In this document: positions 53,312 through 61,888 of the stretch, piece by piece
Position numbering within the stretch: position 1 is the first letter of the stretch
Layout: every line of letters starts with the position of its first letter
NCBI RefSeq assembly: GCF_001182895.1
Contig: NZ_LFQR01000045.1
Coordinates: forward strand, 1 to 64,000
Direction of reading: 5' to 3'
Origin: Frateuria defendens
GTDB taxonomy: Bacteria > Pseudomonadota > Gammaproteobacteria > Xanthomonadales > Rhodanobacteraceae
DNA: 64,000 bases
Position numbers and translations under genes: made by a program
Notes under the pieces: model-generated
The model's input: the letters and a program-made list of their open reading frames with translations, nothing else
Told to the model about the DNA's origin: nothing
Databases searched by the model: none

Positions 53312-54484
53312 TTAAAGGGCGAAAATTTCGCGCAGGGCTGGAAGCCTGCTCTCCCAGGAATATTCCCGTAAACAGACTTGCCGCGCCACAAGCCCCACTT
53401 TCCGGTTGTACTCGATCGAAGCGAGGAGGTCTATGCAAGCACGCGAGAACTCCGTTGCGTTTTCCGCCAACCGGATGCTGTGCCCATCCTTATACGCGAA
53501 GCCTTTGCCTGCCAGTGTCGAGGCAACACAAGGCACACCCACGATCGCATACTGATTGATCTTACCACGCATTCCAGCCCCGCTCAGCGCAGGCGCGATT
53601 CCTACCCATGCATGGCAGAGCTCACCCACCAGGGAGTCGACCTCTCCCACCAAGTCGACGCTAGCATCGGCGCTAGCGGGTAGATGCGACAGCCCCCTGC
53701 CCACCACCCTGAATCTATACCCGGGCACCGCGACCTTGATCGCCGGGTGAACATACTCGAGATACCAGTTCAGTGCTTCGATGTTGGTCTGTGAACCGAA
53801 ATAGGCCAGGAAGGTAACTGTGGGGGCCTCTTTCAAAAGGCGTACCGGCAGCGACCGCAACGCCTCGCCGAACTCGACCGCCGAAACGCCCGTTTCGATA
53901 GGGATCACCCCACCCCAGAAGCGCAGCTTGCGCAGCGACCTCGCGTCGCTCTCGGAGACGCACATGACACGATCCGCGCTCCAGACTGCGCGGAGTTCGC
54001 GTACCGCCACACGCAGTTCGCCCAGAAGCCATCGCTTCGTTGGCACAAAAGGCACTTGCTGTCGCGCCAAAGCGAGGGCTGCGCCTCTCACATGCGACTC
54101 CATCGGCGAAACCACCACACGAGGGAAGCCGCACCGCTTGAACAAGCGCACCAAGTCCCCAGCCTGAAGGAATTGTAAGTCGACGGCGTCAAACCGCTCC
54201 TCCAGCAGGCCGGTGGCATGAAGACCGCCCTCGTTGAACTGCTCCGGTGGCAATGTCATCACTCGCTCGAAGATCGAGGAAAGATCCGACTCGAGCCCGG
54301 CTCCGTGGTCGCAAGCCAGCAACGTCAGCGATAGGCCAGGCACCTCTTGCGACAGCAATCGGTACATATCCAGCAGCCGCAGCCCACCGCCTGTACCTCG
54401 CTCAGGTGGATAGTAGGTAACCAACAGCAGTCGCTTCCTAAGAAGCGATGGCTCGGCCGCCATGGGCGATCCGGCGCCCTTCAT
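53312..54484 (-). CDS. GT4-like glycosyltransferase
   Basis: A 390-residue GT-B protein. The N-terminal domain starts LLLVTYYPPERGTGGGLRLLDMY; the C-terminal domain has VTFLAYFGSQTNIEALNWYLEYVHPAI, VVGRGL and APALSGAGMRGKINQYAIVGVPCVAS, a typical nucleotide-sugar binding arrangement, here with a shortened acidic motif. Start ATG 54484 overlaps the stop of the 68-residue gene (ATGA) with GGAAAG upstream; ATG 54463 is an alternative. It probably adds one sugar of the O-antigen repeat. Confidence 0.85.
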   Translation of the reverse strand: MKGAGSPMAAEPSLLRKRLLLVTYYPPERGTGGGLRLLDMYRLLSQEVPGLSLTLLACDHGAGLESDLSSIFERVMTLPPEQFNEGGLHATGLLEERFDAVDLQFLQAGDLVRLFKRCGFPRVVVSPMESHVRGAALALARQQVPFVPTKRWLLGELRVAVRELRAVWSADRVMCVSESDARSLRKLRFWGGVIPIETGVSAVEFGEALRSLPVRLLKEAPTVTFLAYFGSQTNIEALNWYLEYVHPAIKVAVPGYRFRVVGRGLSHLPASADASVDLVGEVDSLVGELCHAWVGIAPALSGAGMRGKINQYAIVGVPCVASTLAGKGFAYKDGHSIRLAENATEFSRACIDLLASIEYNRKVGLVARQVCLREYSWESRLPALREIFAL

Positions 54485-54687
54485 TGCACTACTTTCCGAT
54501 TGTCCGGGCCGAATAAGCGCTCGATGATGCTCCAAGTCGCGCCATGGGGGCCATCATCCATGAAGTTGATAGTGCTCTGCACCGGCATAACACCGCACGC
54601 CTGCAAATCCTCCATGATCTCTGTCATGCACTGGGCCGTCACATTGAGCACGGCCACTCCTGACTCCGCCTCTAGTGACACGATCAC
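54481..54687 (-). CDS. Small conserved-context protein of unknown function (68 residues)
   Basis: GTG start at 54687 with GGAGG seven bases upstream (inside the end of the previous gene) and a stop overlapping the next ATG (ATGA). The protein (MIVSLEAESGVAVLNVTAQ ... GATWSIIERLFGPDNRKVVQ) is soluble and acidic, and no known motif is seen. Precise coupling on both sides argues that it is translated. It could be a small accessory to the flanking glycosyltransferases. Confidence 0.65.
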   Translation of the reverse strand: MIVSLEAESGVAVLNVTAQCMTEIMEDLQACGVMPVQSTINFMDDGPHGATWSIIERLFGPDNRKVVQ

Positions 54688-54688
54688 C

Positions 54689-56734
54689 TCAACGCCTCCA
54701 CAGCATGGCGTTTAGTCGCGATAGCCCGCTCTTGTGCCACACCTTGCGTGCGAACACATAATATGGGCGCACGCGCTCGGCAAAATGATTGAACCGATCC
54801 AGACCCGGCAAAGTAGGCACTGGCGGCATGCCATGGCCACTGAGCCGGTCCGCCACTTCGATCGCCGCCAGCGATTCGTGAAAGGCATCGTAGAGCGCGT
54901 TGATCTCGTGAGTGAAGTTGGTGGGCATGTCGTACTGCAGTGCCCAGAACCCCTTCGCTTGTACCTGCGCATGCATAGCGTGATAGCGATGGAAGTAGCC
55001 TTCCGGCACACGCAGCGTGAGATGGCGCGAACGATGCGTCTCGACGGCACTGTCCCTAGCCCGCAATACGACGGCCAGCGCCAACAGGACATCGAAACGC
55101 ACCAGCGACGGTAGGTCCAGGGCCGCCAGGGCTGCGTGACTGAAGAACAGCGTGCCCACCTGATGCTCAGCGATGCTGTCCTGTGTCCAACGGTACAGGC
55201 CTTTCGAACTGCTGTTACGCAAGATGCCGGCCGCGCTGGCCGGCGCCGGCGCGGTGAATGCGTTGACGAAAAATCCGGCAACGAACAAGGTTGGCTCGCC
55301 CCTGCGCACCGGGTCGCAGGACCACTTGAGCGCCTTCTCGAAGAAGTCATACTGCGGATAGTCGAGCTGGTTGAAGAAAACGGCGAAATCGCCTTCCGCC
55401 CGCTCAGCGGCCGCAGCGAGCTTGATACCGAAACGCAACTTGCTCCACTCGGCGACCTCCTGGCGTGGCGGCAGGAAGCGGAATTCGACATTGGCCGGCA
55501 GGTCACTGGGAGCCCCCTGTGTCCAGCGCGGGCTCTGCACGCAGATGCGTACGTGGTGACGCGATTGGTTTTGCAATTCGCTGGCAGCGCGCAGCACGTA
55601 CGCCAGATTGGGGAATACTTTGCTTCCCTCCTGGCCATGCGCAGGCCCGAACGGATCGTGGTCGATCAGAAACACGTCAATCGTCGAACTGGTGTCAGCC
55701 GCCTCGAGCGCCGCGCGATGTTGCTCGTGGATCGTCGCCAACGCTGCGTCGAGCTTGACCTCAAAAGAATACTTTTCGGCGATCAACTTCTGCGCCTCAC
55801 GGACTCGCCGAGCAGCCTCCCCAGGATCGGAGAGGATTTTGCGGAGAGCCGCCTGAATCGAGTCGGCCCGCTCTCCCTCTGTGCCCCCGGAGAAGTAATA
55901 GACCAAGTCACCGAACTGCTCGATAACGTGGGGGTTGCAGTCAGAGATCACAGGCGTGCCGGAGGCCAGACCCTCGAACACGCGGCCGGAAGCGGTCCGG
56001 GATTTCAGGTGCGCCGGCGACGAGACCGCTAGCACGGCCCCATACTGCCGCATGGTTTCGAACATGCTGACACCATCGAATGGGATCTCGCCGCGGTAGG
56101 AGGTGAAGCCCGCCCATGGATCGATGCCTTCTAGTTTTCGCGGCCCGTAAAAATCGGCGATGCCACGCTCTTGCAGTACGTCAAGGAGCCCTTGTGCACG
56201 GCCAGACTTGCCTACGCCACGCTCCCAGTTGACACCGCAATAGAACACTTTCGAAGCTTCCGGAGCGGCTGCCGCTGCACCGATCGGATGCGGGGGAACC
56301 AGCGCGGTGCGCGAGCTGGAGCCGATCATAGATAGCCCGCTATCCTGCCATTCGCTGCCCAGCACCTGACGGATGTGACTCTTCAGTAGCGAAGAACCAT
56401 TAAACAGATAATCATCGTAAGCGCGCAGATGCTGGATCAGGTTCACCCGATAGTTCGACTGGAAATGCATGAATTCCAGTGGATTGGCGACCCACAGGAA
56501 CGTACGCACGTTCAGGAATTTCGGCGTGTCGTAGTGAAAAGAGATCGCGAAGTCGTACTTATCCGGCATCTGTACGTCGTTGATGCAGGCACCGGTTGCG
56601 ACGTCAAAACCAAGGAAATCGACCACTGTGACGGGATAGCCGGTCTTGCGCATCTTCTCGATGAGTTCGTATTCGGCATTCTTGATTTTTGGCCACTGCG
56701 AGATGACCAGAATTCGAGGAGCATTGCCCGTCAT
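54689..56734 (-). CDS. Large two-part glycosyltransferase
   Basis: A 681-residue protein. The first part (about 1-345) is a GT-B/GT4-like enzyme (ILVISQWPKIKNAEYELIEKM, FYCGVNWERGVGKSGRAQGLLDVL, RTASGRVFEGLASGTPVISDCNP). The second part (about 355-681) is less clear (VFLIDHDPFGPAHGQEGSKVFPNLAYVLRAA, FFNQLDYPQYDF, EGYFHRYHAMHAQVQAKGFW) and may be a second sugar-binding or transferase domain. The start at 56734 (MTGNAPRIL) overlaps the stop of the epimerase gene (TGATG). Specificity unknown. Confidence 0.8.
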   Translation of the reverse strand: MTGNAPRILVISQWPKIKNAEYELIEKMRKTGYPVTVVDFLGFDVATGACINDVQMPDKYDFAISFHYDTPKFLNVRTFLWVANPLEFMHFQSNYRVNLIQHLRAYDDYLFNGSSLLKSHIRQVLGSEWQDSGLSMIGSSSRTALVPPHPIGAAAAAPEASKVFYCGVNWERGVGKSGRAQGLLDVLQERGIADFYGPRKLEGIDPWAGFTSYRGEIPFDGVSMFETMRQYGAVLAVSSPAHLKSRTASGRVFEGLASGTPVISDCNPHVIEQFGDLVYYFSGGTEGERADSIQAALRKILSDPGEAARRVREAQKLIAEKYSFEVKLDAALATIHEQHRAALEAADTSSTIDVFLIDHDPFGPAHGQEGSKVFPNLAYVLRAASELQNQSRHHVRICVQSPRWTQGAPSDLPANVEFRFLPPRQEVAEWSKLRFGIKLAAAAERAEGDFAVFFNQLDYPQYDFFEKALKWSCDPVRRGEPTLFVAGFFVNAFTAPAPASAAGILRNSSSKGLYRWTQDSIAEHQVGTLFFSHAALAALDLPSLVRFDVLLALAVVLRARDSAVETHRSRHLTLRVPEGYFHRYHAMHAQVQAKGFWALQYDMPTNFTHEINALYDAFHESLAAIEVADRLSGHGMPPVPTLPGLDRFNHFAERVRPYYVFARKVWHKSGLSRLNAMLWRR

Positions 56735-57663
56735 CAGACTGCGCCTTCCTGCGTGACATACCAGTTCCAAGTCTTTTCCAGACCTTCCTTGAGTGTGTTC
56801 TCGCTCTTGAACCCAGCAGCTGTAATCTTGCTCAAATCATAGCCCAGGTACTCGCGGCCATTTGGTTTGGTCGAATCCCAATCGACCCGCCCCTGCATTT
56901 CGGACACATCGGTCAACGCCTCGACCATTTCACGAATGGTATAGACGTTGCCGCTACCAATATTCACCGGACCCTGGACGTTCTCCATCGCGAGCAATGC
57001 CGCCTTGGCCGCGTCCTCCACATAGAGGAAATCGCGCTGAGCAGTGCCATCGCCCCAAACCGCCACCCTGGCGCCATTGCGCTTGGCGTCGTGGAAGCGT
57101 TTGATCAGCGAAGGGATGACGTGGCCCTGTTCGGCATCGAAGCGGTCGCGCGGTCCGAACAGGTTGCACGAAACGATGTAAGTCCAGTCCATGCCGTAAC
57201 TTTCACCGTACGCACGCAGCATCCCGAGCATCGCGCGCTTCGCGTGCGAATACGAATCCTCTGACTTATGCGGCTCGCCAAGGAAGATCATCTCTTCAGT
57301 GAAGGGAAGCGCCGGCGGCGGATATGGATAGACGGCACCTGTGCCCATCACAGCAATCTTGCGAACACCGGCTTTGTGTGAGGCGTCCACGACGCTGGTG
57401 TTGATCAGCACGTTGTCGTAGAACGACAGCGCCTTGTTGTTCATGTTACCCATGATGCCGTAGACACGCCCGGCCGCATGGAACACATACTGCGGAGCGA
57501 TCTTGGCGAAGTAGCGACGGGTCGCCGGCAGGTCCGTGAGGTCACACTCTTCACGCCCCACGCCAATGACGTTCTGGTAACCAAGCCCCCGCAGGTACTC
57601 CACCATCGCGGAACCGAACAGGCCACGCGCCCCGGTGACTACGATCCTGTCTTCCTTCTTCAT
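56734..57663 (-). CDS. GDP-L-fucose-synthase-like NAD-dependent epimerase
   Basis: A 309-residue extended SDR with VTGARGLFGSAMVEYLRGLGY, VFHAAGRVYGIMGNM, the catalytic YSHAKRAML (Tyr-xxx-Lys) and SCNLFGPRDRFD. These fit the Fcl/WcaG family that converts the Gmd product to GDP-L-fucose by epimerisation and reduction; a GDP-rhamnose or perosamine branch cannot be excluded. GAGAG precedes the ATG at 57663. It overlaps the downstream glycosyltransferase gene by one base. Confidence 0.85.
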   Translation of the reverse strand: MKKEDRIVVTGARGLFGSAMVEYLRGLGYQNVIGVGREECDLTDLPATRRYFAKIAPQYVFHAAGRVYGIMGNMNNKALSFYDNVLINTSVVDASHKAGVRKIAVMGTGAVYPYPPPALPFTEEMIFLGEPHKSEDSYSHAKRAMLGMLRAYGESYGMDWTYIVSCNLFGPRDRFDAEQGHVIPSLIKRFHDAKRNGARVAVWGDGTAQRDFLYVEDAAKAALLAMENVQGPVNIGSGNVYTIREMVEALTDVSEMQGRVDWDSTKPNGREYLGYDLSKITAAGFKSENTLKEGLEKTWNWYVTQEGAV

Positions 57664-57788
57664 GCCTTCTCTCTAACTCGCAAGTAAAAAGAACTGCCCT
57701 CATCTCTAGGAGGAGCACGCAACAATGTCAGCAAGCTTGGGAGAAGGCCGGCTCGCATCTTCGAGGAACCAGGTACATATCGAGCCCG

Positions 57789-60470
57789 CTATGAGGCCCG
57801 CCCGGTCAGTTCGGTCAGCGCCTCAAGCCGGCGCGTCCGATCCTCCAACTCGGCCGCGACTTGATCGAGCACCTGAGTGCGCTCGACCAGGGTCAGCTGG
57901 CTCACCTCAAGCATATGCCTCGCCTCAGCCAGTTCGGCCTGCGCCGACTCCAGCCGCCTGGTGCGATCAACCAGTTGATCCCCTGCAAGCTGAAGAGCAG
58001 AGGTGCGCTCTACGAGCAAGGCGCACACCTCCCCTAGCCGCTCCCGAAGCCCAGCCTGCTGATCACACGCGCCCCCCTGGCGCGAGAGCCTATCCTGCAG
58101 ATCCGACGGCGCTTCGTCCAGACCTGCTGTCCTCTCACTGAGCAAAGCCTGCAGATCACCGACTTCCTTCTGAGTCTGCACGAGCAGCGTATTGGAAGCT
58201 TCGAGTAGCCTAGTCCGTTCCTCAAGCTGCACACTGATGTTTTCCAGAGCGCGAGTGCGCTCAATCAGAGTCTCGCGGACCTCGACCAGTTCGTTAGTCC
58301 TGTCAAGTAGGTCGCGGGTAGCCGCCTCGAGCCGCTGGGTACGGCCATGGAACTCGGCACGTAGCTCGACCAGGTCGTCGATGCGGTCCTTGAGTTGTTC
58401 ACGCGCACGATTGAGATCACGCGTGACCACCTCGTACTCGCCCGTAAAGTTGGTCTCCAGCGCCTGGACGTCGACATCCAGGCCGTCTGCCAGCAGGTGC
58501 AGCCCGTTAGCGCAGCGGGCGATATTATCCCAAGCCAACGTGTATTCACGCACGCCATCACCGTGGTTGAAGAGATTCGGGTGTTCCGGACGGAGCACGA
58601 TGTCCTCGACCCGAGCTGACAGCAGCGTCCGCCCCACACCAAGGCCAGTGCTCCAGTGCTCACGAGCTTGCTCGGGCCGGCCAAGCGCCAACGCCAGCCG
58701 ACCAGCCTCGTACCAGGACGCCGTGGTCTTGGTCAACAGATGAACGCCGAAGCGGCGAGCGTCGATACCAGCACAGGCGACAAAGGCCTCGAGCGCTTCC
58801 TGCAGTCGCCCTCGTGCACGCAACAGGAGCGCCTTCACGTACGCGAGCGAGACGCGCCAACGCAACACCATCCGATTCTCGCCGCCCACCATCGGGTAAC
58901 AGTCCAGCTCATCCAGCAATGCATCGATGGCACTCGCATCCGGCAACGACGACTCCAGCAGAGCGTACGCCCTCACGCACAGTGCGGCTCCATAGTCGGC
59001 GGCGTCGCGCGGGGATTCTTGCAGTACGCGGGACACATACTTGTTACGCAGTGAAGGTAACGACGCCCGCTGCCCGATGGTTATCATCGCAAGCCCAAGC
59101 CAGGGATTGGCGTACTCGTCGGCATACCGCACCGACGGGTGGCCGGATGGCGCAACGTTCCCGAACACTCGCTCGCTGTATTCCGCCTGCACGAAGGGCG
59201 ACTTCATACCCACCATCAGCCACCACTCAGCGCTGTGCGCACGCTGCGTAGCCGGATCGACGGGATAGAGCTCGCGCTGCTTGCGCTCCCAGACGAAGCG
59301 CTGGCCGATGACCTTGGCCTGGCTGGCCGATTGCACGTACGCCGCCTCGACATCGAAGTCCGATGCGATCTCGGCTCTCAGTCGATCCAGATCGTACACC
59401 TGCAGGTGATAGGGATTCGGATCTTCGCCGCTCTCGTCGCTCCAGTCATTCGGCACGCTGACGATGACCCTTCCGCCGGGTGTCAGCACGCGATGGAACT
59501 CCTTCAGCAGGCCACGCGGGTCTTCGACATGCTCAAGCGTTTCGAACGAGATGATGGTATCGAAGCTGGCATCGGGATAATTCCGAAGTGCCTCCGGCAG
59601 GAAGCCGCAAACATATTCTCCACGCTGGCTTCCCTCGGCGTAGCAACGATTGGCGTAGTCCACCGCGTAAGGGCTACCGTCAATACCGATCACGCAGGAT
59701 GCACGCGTCAGCGAGCGCACTACATGTGCACCGTAACCCAGACCGCATGCCGCATCCAGCACGCGGTCATGCGGCCGGACGAACTCGCAGGCCCACTGGT
59801 AGCGGATCACATGTGCATCGGAACGCTCGCCCGTATCCCGCAACATATCCATGTGCAGGCCTCGCTCTTCCTCGAGCGCGGACAACGGATATTCTTCCAG
59901 AGCAGCATCCGGGATGCGCTCGAGGGCGATTAGTACGCGTTCGCCGTCGTGATTGAGCGACTCATATGGATTGAGACGATAGTAACGCGGATGCTTGCGG
60001 AAGCCGGCAGCAAAGCACAACCGCTCCCACCAGGCGCGCGACTTCCCCCAGGAGCCGGCCGTGGCCGCGTCCTTCAGCGGAGCAGCCACGTCAACCTCCA
60101 GCACGACATGGCGTTTTGTGACACGTCGCATTTCGGCTAGTGCGCTTACGATCTGGGCCTGATCCAACCACTCCAGACAACCATTGGAAACCACCACATC
60201 GAAAGAGCTGTCCGCGAATGGCATGGCCATCGCGTCACCTTCCCGGAAACGACCAGGCATGCGCACATTGGCGCGTTCAACTAGAGCGTGGTCCGAGTCC
60301 AGCCCGAAGGCATCGATATCCCGCCGCAGCAAGGCGGCGACGAGACAACCCTCGCCTGATCCCACATCCAGGACATTACCCAGACCACAAGCCAAGACGA
60401 TGGCATCGGCCATCGCAACCACGTCGCTCTCTTTAAGCGCCTGGCCAGGATAGCGCTCACGTGTTTTCAT
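57789..60470 (-). CDS. Two-domain methyltransferase with long C-terminal coiled coil (WbdD-like chain terminator candidate)
   Basis: An 893-residue protein. Methyltransferase domain 1 has VLDVGSGEG at 33-41, domain 2 has VLDAACGLGYG at 237-247 with SFETLEHVEDPRGLLKEFHRVLTPGG. A helical TPR-like middle follows (about 450-640). Residues 679-888 are fifteen back-to-back 14-residue repeats built on L-x-x-R-T-x-x-L. No kinase domain like that of E. coli WbdD is seen. By analogy it would methylate the non-reducing end of the O-polysaccharide to stop growth, with the coiled coil setting chain length. It sits directly downstream of wzt. Start MKTRERYPGQ at 60470 has GGAGAG five bases before; ATG 60485 is an alternative. 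Confidence 0.85.
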   Translation of the reverse strand: MKTRERYPGQALKESDVVAMADAIVLACGLGNVLDVGSGEGCLVAALLRRDIDAFGLDSDHALVERANVRMPGRFREGDAMAMPFADSSFDVVVSNGCLEWLDQAQIVSALAEMRRVTKRHVVLEVDVAAPLKDAATAGSWGKSRAWWERLCFAAGFRKHPRYYRLNPYESLNHDGERVLIALERIPDAALEEYPLSALEEERGLHMDMLRDTGERSDAHVIRYQWACEFVRPHDRVLDAACGLGYGAHVVRSLTRASCVIGIDGSPYAVDYANRCYAEGSQRGEYVCGFLPEALRNYPDASFDTIISFETLEHVEDPRGLLKEFHRVLTPGGRVIVSVPNDWSDESGEDPNPYHLQVYDLDRLRAEIASDFDVEAAYVQSASQAKVIGQRFVWERKQRELYPVDPATQRAHSAEWWLMVGMKSPFVQAEYSERVFGNVAPSGHPSVRYADEYANPWLGLAMITIGQRASLPSLRNKYVSRVLQESPRDAADYGAALCVRAYALLESSLPDASAIDALLDELDCYPMVGGENRMVLRWRVSLAYVKALLLRARGRLQEALEAFVACAGIDARRFGVHLLTKTTASWYEAGRLALALGRPEQAREHWSTGLGVGRTLLSARVEDIVLRPEHPNLFNHGDGVREYTLAWDNIARCANGLHLLADGLDVDVQALETNFTGEYEVVTRDLNRAREQLKDRIDDLVELRAEFHGRTQRLEAATRDLLDRTNELVEVRETLIERTRALENISVQLEERTRLLEASNTLLVQTQKEVGDLQALLSERTAGLDEAPSDLQDRLSRQGGACDQQAGLRERLGEVCALLVERTSALQLAGDQLVDRTRRLESAQAELAEARHMLEVSQLTLVERTQVLDQVAAELEDRTRRLEALTELTGRAS
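57807..58436 (-). repeat. Fifteen tandem 42-bp (14-residue) coiled-coil repeats
   Basis: Coding repeats in unbroken register at the 3' end of the methyltransferase gene. The best units are LVERTSALQLAGDQ, LVDRTRRLESAQAE, LVERTQVLDQVAAE and LEDRTRRLEALTEL; three central units (starting LVQTQ, LQDRL and QAGLR) have lost the RT motif but keep the length. DNA identity between units is only moderate, so the array is old. Confidence 0.85.
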
Positions 60471-60514
60471 CGTGCTCTCCACCATACTAACTGCTCGTCA
60501 TCTATCCAAACGCG

Positions 60515-61888
60515 TTACCAGTGCGCCTTCATCCTCAGATCGAGCGCACCACCGAAGAAATATTCATCATTCTTCATGAGCACCTGAAAGAACGCAGCCT
60601 CGTCGACCCAATGAAGCATGCGCTGGGCGAGATAATCAGGCGTATCCTCATAGGAAACCGATGCCTGGACCTCATAGAGATTGACTCCTAGATTGCAGTC
60701 GCACTCCAGCACTACCTCGAAGCGCTCGCCCTTGCTGATCGTGCGGTCCCAGAATTTTTCCGCCGAACTGGATTCGGCCATCCGCTGCATGTCCTGATTG
60801 AGCGTGCCCCAGGAATAGAGCTTTACGCCCTCCTTGTTGCGGATCCGCACCCCCACCGAAAGCTTGCGCGTGGAGATCTGCGATTCGCAGACGACTTTGA
60901 TGCGCAGGCGATCACCCGGATAGAAGACGCTAGTCGTTTCGTCATCCGCATTGCGGATGGTAACGCTGACGATGTGCACACCACCGTCACCGAAGGCAAG
61001 ACGGTCCGAGCCCGACATCGCGGTCGCGGCAGCCAGCGGCGTCTCGACCACCGGCTCCTCGCCGGCGTCTGCCGCTGCCTCGCTCTTCAACATCTCGGTG
61101 AGACTGCTGAAGTATGCCGCCTCCTCGTCGTGGAGCAACCTGCGGTAGTGAAGCACGACATTCGAGGAGGGGCCCCAGTCACGCTGGCTGCCATTGCTCA
61201 AGAGCAGGCAACGGTTCGTCAAGGTGCGGATGCTTTCCTGATCATGCGAGACGAACAACAGGGACATTCCGTCAGACACAAGCTTTTCGATGCGCTGGAA
61301 GCAACGCTTCTGGAACAGCGCATCGCCCACCGCAAGGGCTTCGTCGACGATGAGTATGTCCGGCTCCACCTGAACCTGGACGGCGAACGCCAGCCGGACC
61401 AACATGCCGCTGGAATATGTCTTCACTGGTTGATCGAGGTGATTGCCGATGTCGGCGAAAGCGGCAATGGTATCGAACTTGCGATCGATCTCCTCGCGCG
61501 AGAAACCCAGCAGCGCGGCATTGAGATAAACGTTCTCGCGCCCAGTGAACTCCGGATTGAATCCGGAGCCCAGCTCCAGCAGTGCAGCAACCCGTCCTTT
61601 GACCACCGCCCTGCCCAGCGTCGGTGCCAGCGTCCCAGTCACGATCTGCAGTAAGGTACTCTTGCCGCTGCCATTGCGACCAAGGATACCGACCGATTCG
61701 CCGCGCTTGACGTCGAACGAGACATCGCGCAACGCCCAGAATTCCTTGAAATACTCACGCTCGAACATGCCCAGGGCGCGCCGCAGGCGCGGCAGCACGA
61801 ACTGTTTCATGCGATCGCGGGGAGTCTCATACATCTCGTAACGCTTCGAGACCGACTCGACGTGGACGGCCACTTCCTCAGAGGACAT
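60515..61888 (-). CDS. wzt: O-antigen ABC transporter ATPase with C-terminal carbohydrate-binding domain (Wzt)
   Basis: A 457-residue protein. The ATPase (about 1-250) has Walker A GRNGSGKST, signature YSSGMLVRLAFAV, Walker B DILIVDEALAVGD and switch SHDQES. Residues about 300-457 form an extra beta-sandwich domain (VHIVSVTIRNADDETTSVFYPGDRLRIKV, KLYSWGTLNQD), the type that binds the capped end of O-polysaccharide in Wzt. The start at 61888 (MSSEEVAVHVESVSKRY) overlaps the wzm end by 11 bases. The adjacent methyltransferase is the likely source of the cap that it recognises. Confidence 0.95.
   Translation of the reverse strand: MSSEEVAVHVESVSKRYEMYETPRDRMKQFVLPRLRRALGMFEREYFKEFWALRDVSFDVKRGESVGILGRNGSGKSTLLQIVTGTLAPTLGRAVVKGRVAALLELGSGFNPEFTGRENVYLNAALLGFSREEIDRKFDTIAAFADIGNHLDQPVKTYSSGMLVRLAFAVQVQVEPDILIVDEALAVGDALFQKRCFQRIEKLVSDGMSLLFVSHDQESIRTLTNRCLLLSNGSQRDWGPSSNVVLHYRRLLHDEEAAYFSSLTEMLKSEAAADAGEEPVVETPLAAATAMSGSDRLAFGDGGVHIVSVTIRNADDETTSVFYPGDRLRIKVVCESQISTRKLSVGVRIRNKEGVKLYSWGTLNQDMQRMAESSSAEKFWDRTISKGERFEVVLECDCNLGVNLYEVQASVSYEDTPDYLAQRMLHWVDEAAFFQVLMKNDEYFFGGALDLRMKAHW

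Noticed and set aside
57725-58141. A plus-strand frame starting near the 3' end of the methyltransferase gene
   Set aside because: Pro/Arg/Ala-rich shadow opposite the coiled-coil repeats, with no supporting motif.
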